Origin: Nepenthes gracilis
Taxonomy: Eukaryota; Streptophyta; Magnoliopsida; Caryophyllales; Nepenthaceae
Length of the DNA stretch: 64,000 nt
Direction of reading: 5' to 3'
Assembly (NCBI GenBank): GCA_033239525.1
Contig: BSYO01000024.1
Span: 6,037,991 to 6,101,990 of the forward strand
The stretch's first letter is position 1, and the number at the start of each line of letters is the position of its first letter. The position numbers were made by a program, and so were the translations under genes. This document shows positions 1 to 8,731 of the stretch, piece after piece. The notes below the pieces were generated by a model. The model was not told where the DNA came from, made no database searches, and saw only the letters and a list, made by a program, of their open reading frames with translations.

Positions 1-1282
1 TCTTTGGCTATTGCTAATTCTTACTCAAATCCTTCGGGTATTATTATTCTAACAACCTTCTCTGCTCTATTTGTACGTAATGCAAGCCATGATAATTGCT
101 CTCTCATGTTTTTTGATAGAGTTTCATGTTTAGTATACTTATGTTTTACATGTGGAAATTATGTCTCACGGTTCATGCTTGAAAGCTGATAGAATCCTTT
201 CTGTTTAAGTCATGGTTCACGGACAAGTTATCTTGCATGTTTAATTATTGTCAACCCATATCAGTTTACTTATCTCATCTATTGCATGTTTGTTTACTCT
301 TTAAGAACTTCGATCATTTGAAGCCTAATATTTAATAAAATTGGATTTTGGTATTTGATGGCCGTGTAGTAGCAAGCCTAAAATGTAGCCATTTTCGATC
401 TATGATGGCCGAGTAGTTGCAGGTCTAAAATATAGCCGTTTTTGACCTATGATGGTTGAGCAATTGTAGGCCTAAAATGTAACCGTTTTTTATTTATGAT
501 GACCGAGTAGTTGCAGGCCTAAAATATAGTCATTTTTTATCTATGATAGCAGAGTAGCTGCAAACCTAAAATGTAGCCGATTTTGAAGATGGAAAATTGG
601 TTTTGAACTTAAGCTTGGTTTGGAAACTCATTTTCATGGATTTATCTTTGGCCCATGTTTTATGTTCCTATATGCATAATGCTCTCACTCTGTTGCTTTT
701 GATTTCGTTTTGAAGTTATAATTATGCATATTTTTACTTATTTGTACATTATTGAATCATCTGCTCACTCCTTGCTATTTTCGTACCTTTAGATGAGTAA
801 GAATTCATGTCAGATAAGAAAGAGTAGAGCTGGACGGACTAGTAAGGTAGGAAGACCGATCTGGATTCATGTAGCAGTTTTTGATCGACTTGATGTATTT
901 TTGTCATTTTAGAGACATTGTAAAATGATTCTGCTGTATAAATTAATGGATAATGCTTCCACCGAATTTTTTGATTTGAGTAATTTTGGTTCCTAGTGGT
1001 ATCTCGTTCTTTAAATGTTTCTTTCTATAGTCGACCAACCTAGATTAAGGCCGACTGAGAATCTTGGCCAACCAGTTGTGGCCGACTTAAGAAGTCTAGC
1101 CATTTGGATCCTATGTACGCTATTATGTTTAAATTACTTATGATTATTCATATTCATTTCATTACTCTTTTGCCTTGTATGATCAACGGATGACTGGAAT
1201 AACTCTGAAGAGCTCTGGTCCGTTACACTTAGTATGAACACTGATGGAGGTCATTCAAAGATTATGACCGTGGTCCATCACA
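1..1282 (+). mobile_element. Element C 5' LTR, 3' portion
   Basis: The segment ends with CCATCACA followed two bases later by a degenerate tRNA-Met primer-binding site, as in the better kept elements here. It shares blocks with other LTRs in the window: a CTGCTCACTCCTTGC stretch with an acceptor-like TTTAG at 788-792, an AATGCTTCCAC block near 952, and a GGTTCCTAGTGGTATCTC block near 990. The first 88 bases recur at 61412-61499. No gene is visible. The 61-codon open frame at the start has no recognisable protein. Confidence 0.7.
357..591 (+). repeat. 47-bp tandem repeat, five copies
   Basis: Units start at 357, 404, 451, 498 and 545 with constant spacing of 47. Each reads GATGGCCGAGTAGTTGCAGG, then CCTAAAATGTAGCC, then a T-rich stretch, with a few substitutions per copy. 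It lies inside the LTR of element C and is found nowhere else in the window. Confidence 0.92.
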
Positions 1283-1284
1283 GG

Positions 1285-1295
1285 TGGTATTAGAG
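1285..1295 (+). other. Primer-binding site of element C (degenerate)
   Basis: TGGTATTAGAG differs by one base from the tRNA-iMet primer-binding sequence TGGTATCAGAG seen at 6398 and 46646. It sits two bases after the LTR end, where minus-strand cDNA synthesis would be primed. Confidence 0.7.
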
Positions 1296-1553
1296 AAAGA
1301 TATGCCTTAGGTTTGATCTAAATTTATGCAGAAGCTTATGATAGATTAAAGTTGATCAAATGAAAAGATGAAGGCATAGGACAACTAAGTTAGACCAGTT
1401 AGACTTAGTTATCGTAGTCTAGAAAATTAGGCTAGCACTAAGTAGAACCAAGACATTGTGTTTAGGGAGTGTCATGTCCTAGTTGCTACTTAGGCCGAAT
1501 TATAATCTGATCAAGTTATTCTTATTTCAGAAATTGAAGTGTTAGTTGAAATA

Positions 1554-2500
1554 ATGGCCAATAGAGGATGAAGGGCTACTCGTACTGGTAATTTTCAAGA
1601 CCGGGAGGTAGAGTACTTGAATCTCTTAAGAAGGATGATAGATACCATGGCGGCTATGGGGCAACAGAATTTGGCCCCAGTTTTGGCTCCAACTCCCGTT
1701 AATCAGGGGACATCGGCGTATGATCATTTCACCAATGAGTGTGTTACGAAATTATCGAGAGAACCGGATCCAGTGAAGGCTGACACGTGGATCCAGTGGC
1801 TTAAAAAGGTGTTTGCGGTTATTAGATGTTTGGTGGAAGATAGAGTCTTATTTGCCACTTATATTTGGAGGGAGAAGCCCATCATTGGTAGAAAATGCAG
1901 AAAAGAGTATTTGAGGTGTCGGATAATGAGATCACTTGGGCTATGTTTGAGACAGTATTTTTGAAAAAATATTTTCCTACTAGTCTCCGTGGGCAGGAGG
2001 ATGAGTTTTTGCGATTAAGAGAGGATAGTTGTACAATGGTTGTGTACGATGCCAAGTTTACGGAGTTATTTCGATATGCTTCGTATATGGTGGAGGATGA
2101 GGAAAGGAAGGTGATGAGGTTTCCCTAGGGATTGAGGGATGATATTAGGATACATTTATCAACGTTGAAGCTGTTGACTTTTGGGGAAGTGTTGGGTAGA
2201 GCCATAATTTATGAAAAATAACTTGAGAAGTAGAGGTTTTTTAAGAAGAGAATATCTGGCCAGAGTAGTTCTGGTGCCAACTCCGGTGTGGGATCTAGGA
2301 GACCGCCTAAGAAAACAAAGTAGCCGGAGTCAAGGAAGGAGTTTGGCGAATCAGTGTCGACCTCTAGGGTATCGGCCAACTCGTGTCCTCATTGCAGAAA
2401 GCTGCAAGAGGGCAAGCCTTGCTTTAAGAAGATGGGAGTTTGCTACAATTGTGGTCATGCGGGTCACACGATAAGGAACTGTCTTCACTAGAAGAGAACC
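1554..2500 (+). pseudogene. gag: Element C gag, capsid and zinc knuckle, broken
   Basis: Gag packages element RNA into virus-like particles. A start at 1554 (ATG GCC AAT) meets a stop after five codons. The capsid domain continues in pieces: 1617-1870 carries the PDPVKADTWIQWLKKVF motif of retrotransposon gag, and 1895-2128 carries FLKKYFPTSLRGQ and FRYASYMVEDEERK. A zinc knuckle at about 2385-2487 reads CYNCGHAGHTIRNC, with all four metal ligands kept, and follows a CPHC...GKPCFKK stretch. At least three frame changes or stops break it. Gag A at 6627 and the gag of F are homologues, which supports the identification. Confidence 0.85.
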
Positions 2501-2503
2501 CTA

Positions 2504-3149
2504 GTGTCCAACCCAACTATCTTGGCCAAGGTGTTTGCAGTCTCTACAAAGGAAGCCGAAGTCTCAACAAACATAGTGGAAGGTATTCTCTCTATTTGCA
2601 GCGTCTCCTGCCATGTGCTTTTTGATTTAGGATCCACTCATTTATTTGTTTCGCATGGATTTGCACAATATTTTGCATCATCCCCTATTAATCTTGATTA
2701 TTCTTTTTGATTGTCTCAACATTCACGGGGTCTTCTATGGTCCTAGATGTTATGTCCCCAGGGTATGATATTGAGGTTAATGGGTCTCAGTTGCTAGCAA
2801 ACTTAATCTTGCTGGGGATGTATAATTTTGATGTGATCTTAGGCATGGATTGGTTGGTAAAGTATCATGTCAACATTAATTGTTTTTGGAAGAGGATAGA
2901 CTTTGTTATTCCTAGAACCAAGCCGTTTTATATTGAAGGTGTTCGACAAAAAGAGGCATCCTGTTTCATTTTGGCTATTCATGCCAAGCATTTGATGAGG
3001 AATGGATGCAAGGCCTATTTGGCTTATACTAGTGTAGCTGAGAATTATGAGTTATTAGCTAAGGAGATTCCTGCAGTATGTGAGTTTGAGGATATATTTC
3101 TTGAGGAATTGTTTGGGGTTGCCACCATCTCGGGAGATAGTTTGAAATT
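2504..3149 (+). pseudogene. Element C aspartic protease and start of pol, interrupted by B
   Basis: The retropepsin-like protease releases the polyprotein parts. Two frames cover it, 2504-2708 and 2707-3149. The active site reads LFDLGSTHLFVS. The F copy has DSGSTHSF, so the Ser after the catalytic Asp is Leu here. The downstream motifs ILGMDWLVKYH and FEDIFLEELF are those normally found between protease and RT in gypsy elements. The frame then runs into the insertion: pol resumes at 38124 with the motif that normally precedes RT (PISRLSYR). Confidence 0.85.
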
Positions 3150-3785
3150 TGTGACGGAATGATCCTAATCGTTATAGGACTCTCTGTGAGATCCCAAAAT
3201 CCAATGGCTCAAAGTGTTGACTGAAATACGAAATCTAAACCGGCCGCCTTAAGCCTCAATCAAGTTCGGCCTTTCCTTAGTACAACATAAGTCCGACTCC
3301 ACCCTTGTTAAATCAAGTCCGGCCATATGAAATGACTGGCCAGTTTTGGAAGTGCAAGAGGCCGAAGAGGCCTTGAAGTCTGGAGTGATTTTGTGTGTTG
3401 GTGAGGCCGAAGTGGCCTTGAAGTCCGAATAGGTTTTGTGTGTTGGTGAGACTGGAGTAGAATTGTGGAGAAGAAATCCGAAGTTTATGAAAAGGTGATG
3501 GACGGAGTGAAAAATAAGAAGTTGACCGGAATTAGAGATGTTGACCGGATTTAAAGGAGTTGGCTGGATTTGAGGGTATTACGTTGACCGGCTTTAAGTA
3601 GGGAAATTGACCAGAATAAATTAAAGGTAACTAAAGATAAAAGTAAACTTTACTATTTATTTAGAATCCAACTAGGCGGCGACCAAATATAGTAGGTAAA
3701 CTAATTTAGTTACCCCCACCTACCGTCTGCAAAAGAGTACAGGAGTAAGTTACTTACTCCACTTACCTCCACCTAACCCCTCCTC

Positions 3786-3793
3786 TATAAATA
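3786..3793 (+). promoter_or_regulatory. TATA box of element A 5' LTR
   Basis: TATAAATA in CCTCCTCTATAAATACCGG. The same octamer lies at 9333-9340 in the 3' LTR. Transcription would begin about 25-30 bp downstream. The site lies 132 bp upstream of the donor-like site, a spacing similar to E (131) and G (146). Confidence 0.65.
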
Positions 3794-4226
3794 CCGGCAA
3801 CGAGTGTTGAAGCTGGGGGCAAAATACAAGTCGAGAGAAGGGAGTGAAGGAGAGAGCTCCAAGACGATAAAAACCGACTGTCAGGCAGGAGGGAAGAAAT
3901 TTGAGTCAGCCCGTCAGGTAAGTGTACTTCAGACGCTGCTTTTAAATTCATGTTTTAAGAATATTACAAGTATACCTCAGACCCCACTCTCTTTAAGTTC
4001 GGATTTAAGAATGTTTGCAGATGCACTCTCCGTTTTTAAGTTCAAAAGTACTCACCACTGTTTTTAAGATTATGCATGTTCTCGAAGCAAGTATATCTGA
4101 TATTCTTATGCAGTTATGTTATCGCATGCTTAAAAGAAACATTGACACACAGGATGTTAGATTTTATTCTGCTTGAAGTAGGATTATCTGCCAAATTATA
4201 TGAACTCTGGTAATTACATGTTTTTG

Positions 4227-4990
4227 AAGAGAAAGTACTCCGTCCGTTTGAGAAAAAAGAACTCCGTCCTTTTTGATGAAAAAGTACTCCAAAAGAATTC
4301 TGACCTTAAAATGAACTCCCGCCTTAAAAAAAATGAGCTCCGGCTTTGCATAAGAAAATGAGCTCCGTCCCTTGATGTGAAATGAACTCCGCCTTAATAT
4401 AAAAATGAGCTCCGGCTTTGCATAAGATAATGAGCTTCGTCCCTTGATGTGAAATGAGCTCCCGCCTTAATATAAAAATGAGCTCCCGCTTTGCATAAGA
4501 AAATAAGCTCCGTCCCTTAATGTGAAATGAACTCCGGCCTTAATGTGAAATGAACTCCGGATTTTAATGAACTCTGTTTTTTTGTCCGATAAAGAACTCC
4601 GTCCTTAAAATGAACTCAGGCCTTTATGAAAGAGAGAACTCCGGCCTTAAGAAGAAAATGAACTCCGATTTTAAAGGAAATGCACTTTCGGTTTTAAAGG
4701 AATGTCACTCCGGTTTTTAAGAAGGAATTTGCACCGCAGTTTTAAAGGAAAAGCACTCCGTCCCTTTGAGAGAAAAGCACTCCGTCCCTTTGAGAGAAAA
4801 GCACTCCGCTCCTTTGAGTGAAAAGCACTCCGTCCAAAAGGCACTCCGTCCAAAAAGCACTCCGACTTCTGAGCACTCCGGCTTTGAACACTCCGGCTTT
4901 TTGAGCATTCCGGCATTTTGAGAAAAAGAGCTTCGGCTTTTTGTACTGAAAATGAAACCGGCTCCCTTAACAAGGAAAGAGCTCCGGCCC
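4227..4990 (+). repeat. Degenerate ACTCCG array in element A 5' LTR
   Basis: About 30 copies of AACTCCG(T/G)CCTT or GCACTCCG units at irregular spacing of roughly 12-30 bp. The matching array in the 3' LTR is 9786-10565, which has an extra stretch near 10189-10230 and one fewer of the CCCTTTGAGAGAAAAGCACT units. The same core occurs in reverse in F (50820-51800 and 58120-59080). Confidence 0.8.
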
Positions 4991-5236
4991 TTCCTTGATA
5001 AAATCTAAACCGGCCCCAAGTATACTTTACGCCATGAAATCGAAACCGGCCTCAAGTGTAAATTAAAATCGACTTTAAGTATATGATTTTCGTTACAGTT
5101 ATTTGGGACCCGAGACTGACTACAGTCCAGGTAAATTCTTGGGTGAGGCCTTAGAACTTACGGTGTAATCGAGGATAGCTCTGTCCATGGATCGATTCAT
5201 GGTCCGCCCTGTCCTCAAGGGTGTTAAGCCAGGAGG

Positions 5237-5614
5237 GACATAGGCCAACCTTCGGGTGGCAAACAGTACAGATATCCCTCGATATGGGATATATATGACG
5301 ACATAGGCCGACCTTCGGGTGGCACACAGTACAGATATCCCTCGATATGGGATATATATGACGACATAGGCCGACCTTTGGGTGACACACAGTACAGATA
5401 TCCCTCAAAATGGGATATATATGACGACATAGGCAGACCTTCGGGTGGCACACAGTACAGATATCTCTCGATATGGGATATATATGACGACATAGGCCGA
5501 CCTTCGGGTGGTACACAGTACAGATATCCCTCAGGATGGGATATATATGACGACATAGGCCGACCTTCGGGTGGCACACAGTACAGACATCCCTCGGGAT
5601 GGGATATATATGAC
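5237..5614 (+). repeat. 63-bp tandem repeat, six copies, element A 5' LTR
   Basis: Units start at 5237, 5300, 5363, 5426, 5489 and 5552. Each begins GACATAGGCCGACCTTCGGG and ends in GGGATATATATGAC. The 3' LTR has five copies (10812-11126). Because 63 is divisible by three, long open frames appear on both strands. They are repeat artefacts. Confidence 0.95.
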
Positions 5615-5627
5615 ATGATAGGCCTTG

Positions 5628-5650
5628 GATTGTGTAGACTGAACACAATC
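5628..5650 (+). other. Conserved LTR stem-loop, element A 5' copy
   Basis: A perfect 8-bp inverted repeat GATTGTGT/ACACAATC with a 7-base loop. The 3' LTR copy is 11140-11162. Equivalent structures occur in LTRs of B, D, E, F and G. Confidence 0.75.
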
Positions 5651-6397
5651 TATCATCGATCATTCGCCCCTTTCGCTAGTAGGGTACACTGGCAGGGTCT
5701 GAAATTGTTAAGATATGTCACAATAAAAGATGAAAATGTATTGTACAGTGAAAAGATGATAGAGTATCATCTAATGAAAAGATGATAATGAATCGTATAC
5801 AGTGAAAAGAGGACAATGAACAGTATAGAATGTTGTTTTTAGTTTTACCATGCATCAGTAAAGTTTATAGTTATTGTTTTACAGTCTATAGTGTAATGAT
5901 TTATGAAGCATGAGATTTAATATCGTTATAGTATGTCTTTATCGTTTGATTAAACATTCTGGTTCTGTATGGTTATATGATCGTTTTTGCATAACCGTTT
6001 TACCGTTCATATGCATGTACCTTGCTGGGCCTCGGCTCACTGTTTTATGTTTTTTCCCCTACAGATGAAGCTTTAGAGTTTGTGCCTGACGAGTTGGAGT
6101 GATTAGAGCTTGTCTAAAGGATTATTAAAGACCTCGAAAGCTTATTTTGGAGAAATATTATTGTAATGGCTTGATGGACTTCTATGGTTAAACATTTTTG
6201 GCTATGTACTCGAAAATGAATATCTTGGAATGAATATGAATGCTTCCACAAGTGTTAGAATAACTTCCGCTATACTTATGGTGAAAAGTATATGGGTCCT
6301 AGATGGCATCTGTGATCCTGTGTTGCACCTAATTGGTTTAGGTTTTCAATTGTATTATGAATGACAGAATCAAAAAAAAATTCCGTTCCGTCACAAT

Positions 6398-6408
6398 TGG
6401 TATCAGAG
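6398..6408 (+). other. Primer-binding site of element A
   Basis: TGGTATCAGAG, complementary to the 3' end of plant initiator tRNA-Met, begins three bases after the LTR end (TCACA at 6395). Confidence 0.9.
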
Positions 6409-6626
6409 AGTTGAGATGCCTTAGGAATTGATCGATCGAAAAGCGAAAGCATAGGTTTAAATCCTTTTACTAAATTTTCATAGGGTTAAGTCTTGGTAAC
6501 AAGGTGATTAGGACTCTTAAAAAGTTGACTCCTAGGCTAAGTTTGAATTTCACAAAAATGATTGATATTTTCCTTTTCTCTAACTGACTTTTGGGATTTC
6601 AATGTTGCACCTGTCTTGATTTTAGG

Positions 6627-7610
6627 ATGGCTAATGAAAGGAGAAGAAGATATGGCTGGGGTAGTGATAGTACCCCCTATGATCGAGAAGCTAAGTATGT
6701 GACTTTGCTGGAGAGGATGATGCATGTTGTAGAGAAGATGGAACGACGTCATGTGGCCCTGCTTCCTGCACCACAACCGATTCCATCTATGTACGAGAGA
6801 TTTAAGGCAGCGAATGTGCTTGAATTTTTAGGAGAAGTAGACCCGCTGAAGGCAGAAAATTGGATTTGGAAATTGAAGAAAGTATTTACAGTTATCCAAT
6901 GTTCTGATAGTGAAAGAGTTGCCTTTGCAACCGTTAAATTGGAAAAAGAAGCCGATGATTGGTGGGCTAAAAAGAAAAGAACAATGAGATGGTGGGATGA
7001 GAAAATTTCTTGGGAGGCATTTGAGGGGGCATTCTGGGAAGAGTATATTCCCACTAATCTTCAGGATTGGAAGGAAGGAGCACTTATCGAACTTAGGCAA
7101 AGAAATCGCACTGTAGCAGAGTATGGCGCAAGGTTCATCGAATTGTCTCATAATGTACCTCTCATCAGTAAAGATCAAATGAAGATGACCAAGAAGTTCC
7201 TGCAAGGGTTAAATAATGAGATTAGAAGTCAATTAGTGACCGAGGAGTTTCAGACCTATACTGAGGTCCTAGATAGGGCCTTAGTACTCAAGAGGGAGTT
7301 AGAGGCACAAAAATTTCTTACAAAAAGGGCTGCTAATTGGGCGGATCCTGGTAGGAAACCACATGTAGAACCATCCAAGAAGGCAAGAATGGTGGATACG
7401 GGGAAGAGCACTACCGAAGCTTTGTCAGTGACTAGTTCACAAACATCAGCTACTACATACACATATTGTAGGAAGAAGCATGCGGGGAAACCTTGTTATA
7501 AGAAAATTAGAGCATGCTATCATTGTGGAAAGTTGGGTCACCTGATAAAGGATTGCCCGTTACCAAAAGGTCAAAAGAAAAGAAGTTTGAGTATTACGGC
7601 GACAGTATAA
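6627..7610 (+). CDS. gag: Element A gag, intact, 327 aa
   Basis: Nucleocapsid/capsid protein of a Ty3/gypsy-type element, expected to form cytoplasmic particles around element RNA. The start at 6627 (MANERRRR) is preferred over the in-frame 6591 codon because the gag of F aligns from a similar basic start followed by a DREARY motif. Residues 57-225 form the retrotransposon gag domain, with FLGEVDPLKAENWIWKLKKV (67-86), WW at 112-113 and EEYIPTN (138-144). A CCHC knuckle CYHCGKLGHLIKDC spans 297-310 with all ligands intact, and a basic tail follows. There is no frameshift or stop, unlike C and F. The frame ends before any protease motif and no pol lies downstream, so any function depends on RT and integrase from elsewhere. 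Confidence 0.92.
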   Translation: MANERRRRYGWGSDSTPYDREAKYVTLLERMMHVVEKMERRHVALLPAPQPIPSMYERFKAANVLEFLGEVDPLKAENWIWKLKKVFTVIQCSDSERVAFATVKLEKEADDWWAKKKRTMRWWDEKISWEAFEGAFWEEYIPTNLQDWKEGALIELRQRNRTVAEYGARFIELSHNVPLISKDQMKMTKKFLQGLNNEIRSQLVTEEFQTYTEVLDRALVLKRELEAQKFLTKRAANWADPGRKPHVEPSKKARMVDTGKSTTEALSVTSSQTSATTYTYCRKKHAGKPCYKKIRACYHCGKLGHLIKDCPLPKGQKKRSLSITATV

Positions 7611-8694
7611 GGCCCAGAGACACCCCGAAGGCCAAAAAAGGTATTCTTTTAATCACGAAATTTTAATTTGTTATATAGACATATGTATGCTTTATGGGTT
7701 TTGTGAGATTTAGAGACTGTAGCACAGACGATAATACTTGGTTCATTTGGTCGGTATATCAAATAAGTATAACTGATGCCTTAGGGATGATTTTGAGAAA
7801 TTTTGGACCTCTAGAGATGAATTAATATTCAAAGACATTGGTAAAAGATGCAGTACCCTGTAAAAGATGAATTAATTTCGAACCTCTTGAGATTTAGAGA
7901 CTGTAGCACAGACGATAATACTTGGTTCATTTGGTCGGTATATCAAATAAGTAGAACTGATGCCTTAGGGATGATTTTGAGAAATTTCGAACCTCTAGAG
8001 ATGAATTAATATTCAAAGACATTGGTAAAAGATGCAGTACCCTGTCATGAGGTTATAAAATTCTGAGTAAGAGGTAAGGTTAAGTGAGTTAAAGATGTTC
8101 AACCTAATTAGAATTAGGATTACTCTTTTTGAAGTTAATAGATGACCATTTAAGAATCTAAAGGTTTAAAAAAAAAAATTATGAGGATTTGAGAAAAGTT
8201 GTTTCCTTCGGTATATGGACCTTGTGATTTTGAGGCTGTTAAGTGTTAGGATCTCGAGGTCTTGAGCAATGGTCTAAGACTGAACCGAATCCACAGAGAC
8301 GGTCATAGTTAGGACTTCTTCTCCAGTTATGAATTGAGGATCTGTGAGAGATATTTATGAGGTATGGATATTTTAGAATCAATCTAAATCAAGGTTATCA
8401 CAAGGCTTGGATTTTTAGAAGGGAATCTGACACAAAATGAAGAAAATGCAAAGTAACCTGCTTTCAAAATCTAATTGTATCTTGAATTTCATGTTGGGAT
8501 TTTGGCAAAAAGAACCAAAATGCTAGGCTGTTATAGTGGCGGTAAGATAAAATTGAACAAACCAAAGCTAACTGATTGATCAGAGCGTGTAGTGGAAGAG
8601 TGATGAACCTGAGCATATAAAAAGGTTTAAGTTAATAACCAAAGAAAGTGCTCAACATTGAGGTTTAGCGCGAAATAGAATGAGGTATTTCCTT
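7611..8694 (+). other. Non-coding 3' interior of element A
   Basis: About 1.1 kb between gag and the polypurine tract with no open frame resembling pol. It holds a tandem duplication (7705-8048) and a TTCGGTATATGG...GTTAAGTGTTAGGATCTCGAGG stretch near 8207-8256. That stretch resembles the G interior near 49150 (GTTAAGTGTTGGGATCCTG), so this 3' interior looks related to that of the LARDs B and G. Confidence 0.7.
7705..8048 (+). repeat. Tandem duplication, 184-bp period, two copies
   Basis: GAGATTTAGAGACTGTAGCA begins at 7705 and again at 7889. About 160 bp match nearly perfectly, ending at GATGCAGTACCCTGT in both copies. Confidence 0.9.
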
Positions 8695-8731
8695 AATTTC
8701 GAGGACGAAATTCCTTTAAGTGGGAGAGAAT
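8695..8731 (+). other. Inverted repeat plus polypurine tract of element A
   Basis: AATTTCG-AGGA-CGAAATT at 8695-8712 is a perfect 7-bp inverted repeat. It is followed by AAGTGGGAGAGAAT, the plus-strand primer tract, directly before the 3' LTR. The same pair is found in F, G and B. Confidence 0.8.

Larger units (their letters stand above)
3918..6064 (+). other. Candidate leader intron inside the element A 5' LTR
   Basis: The donor-like site CAG/GTAAGTG matches the plant consensus. The acceptor-like site at 6064 is TTTTTTCCCCTACAG/ATGAAG, with a branch-like CTCAC about 25 nt upstream. The 2147-bp span holds both repeat arrays and the conserved stem-loop. In the 3' LTR the pair is 9466 (a GC donor, CAG/GCAAGT) and 11575. 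The same two sites, in the same order relative to TATA, recur in LTRs E, G, F, B and (donor only) D. Splicing has not been shown; this is inference from motif and position. Confidence 0.4.
3185..6395 (+). mobile_element. Element A 5' LTR
   Basis: Runs from TGTGAGATCC to CCGTCACA. Order of parts: W-box-bearing upstream region (TTGACC/T at about 3217, 3513, 3541, 3585 and 3610), TATA box at 3786, donor-like CAG/GTAAGT at 3915-3923, ACTCCG array 4227-4990, conserved AATCGAGGATAG block at 5168, six 63-bp repeats 5237-5614, stem-loop 5628-5650, acceptor-like site 6064, primer-binding site just after the end. The open frames in the arrays arise from the repeats and are not genes. Confidence 0.9.

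Noticed and set aside
5237..5614. CRISPR-like appearance of regularly spaced repeats
   Set aside because: Whole 63-bp units are repeated without unique spacers, within a plant LTR. This is a minisatellite.
5151..5785. Long open frames on both strands over the 63-bp repeats (also 10732-11158)
   Set aside because: The period is a multiple of three, so any stop-free frame in one unit stays open. The translations are simple repeats of the unit on both strands, with no known domain.
6591..6626. Upstream in-frame start for gag A
   Set aside because: The added residues are not shared with gag of F, while the 6627 start aligns with the basic N-terminus of the other gag proteins.
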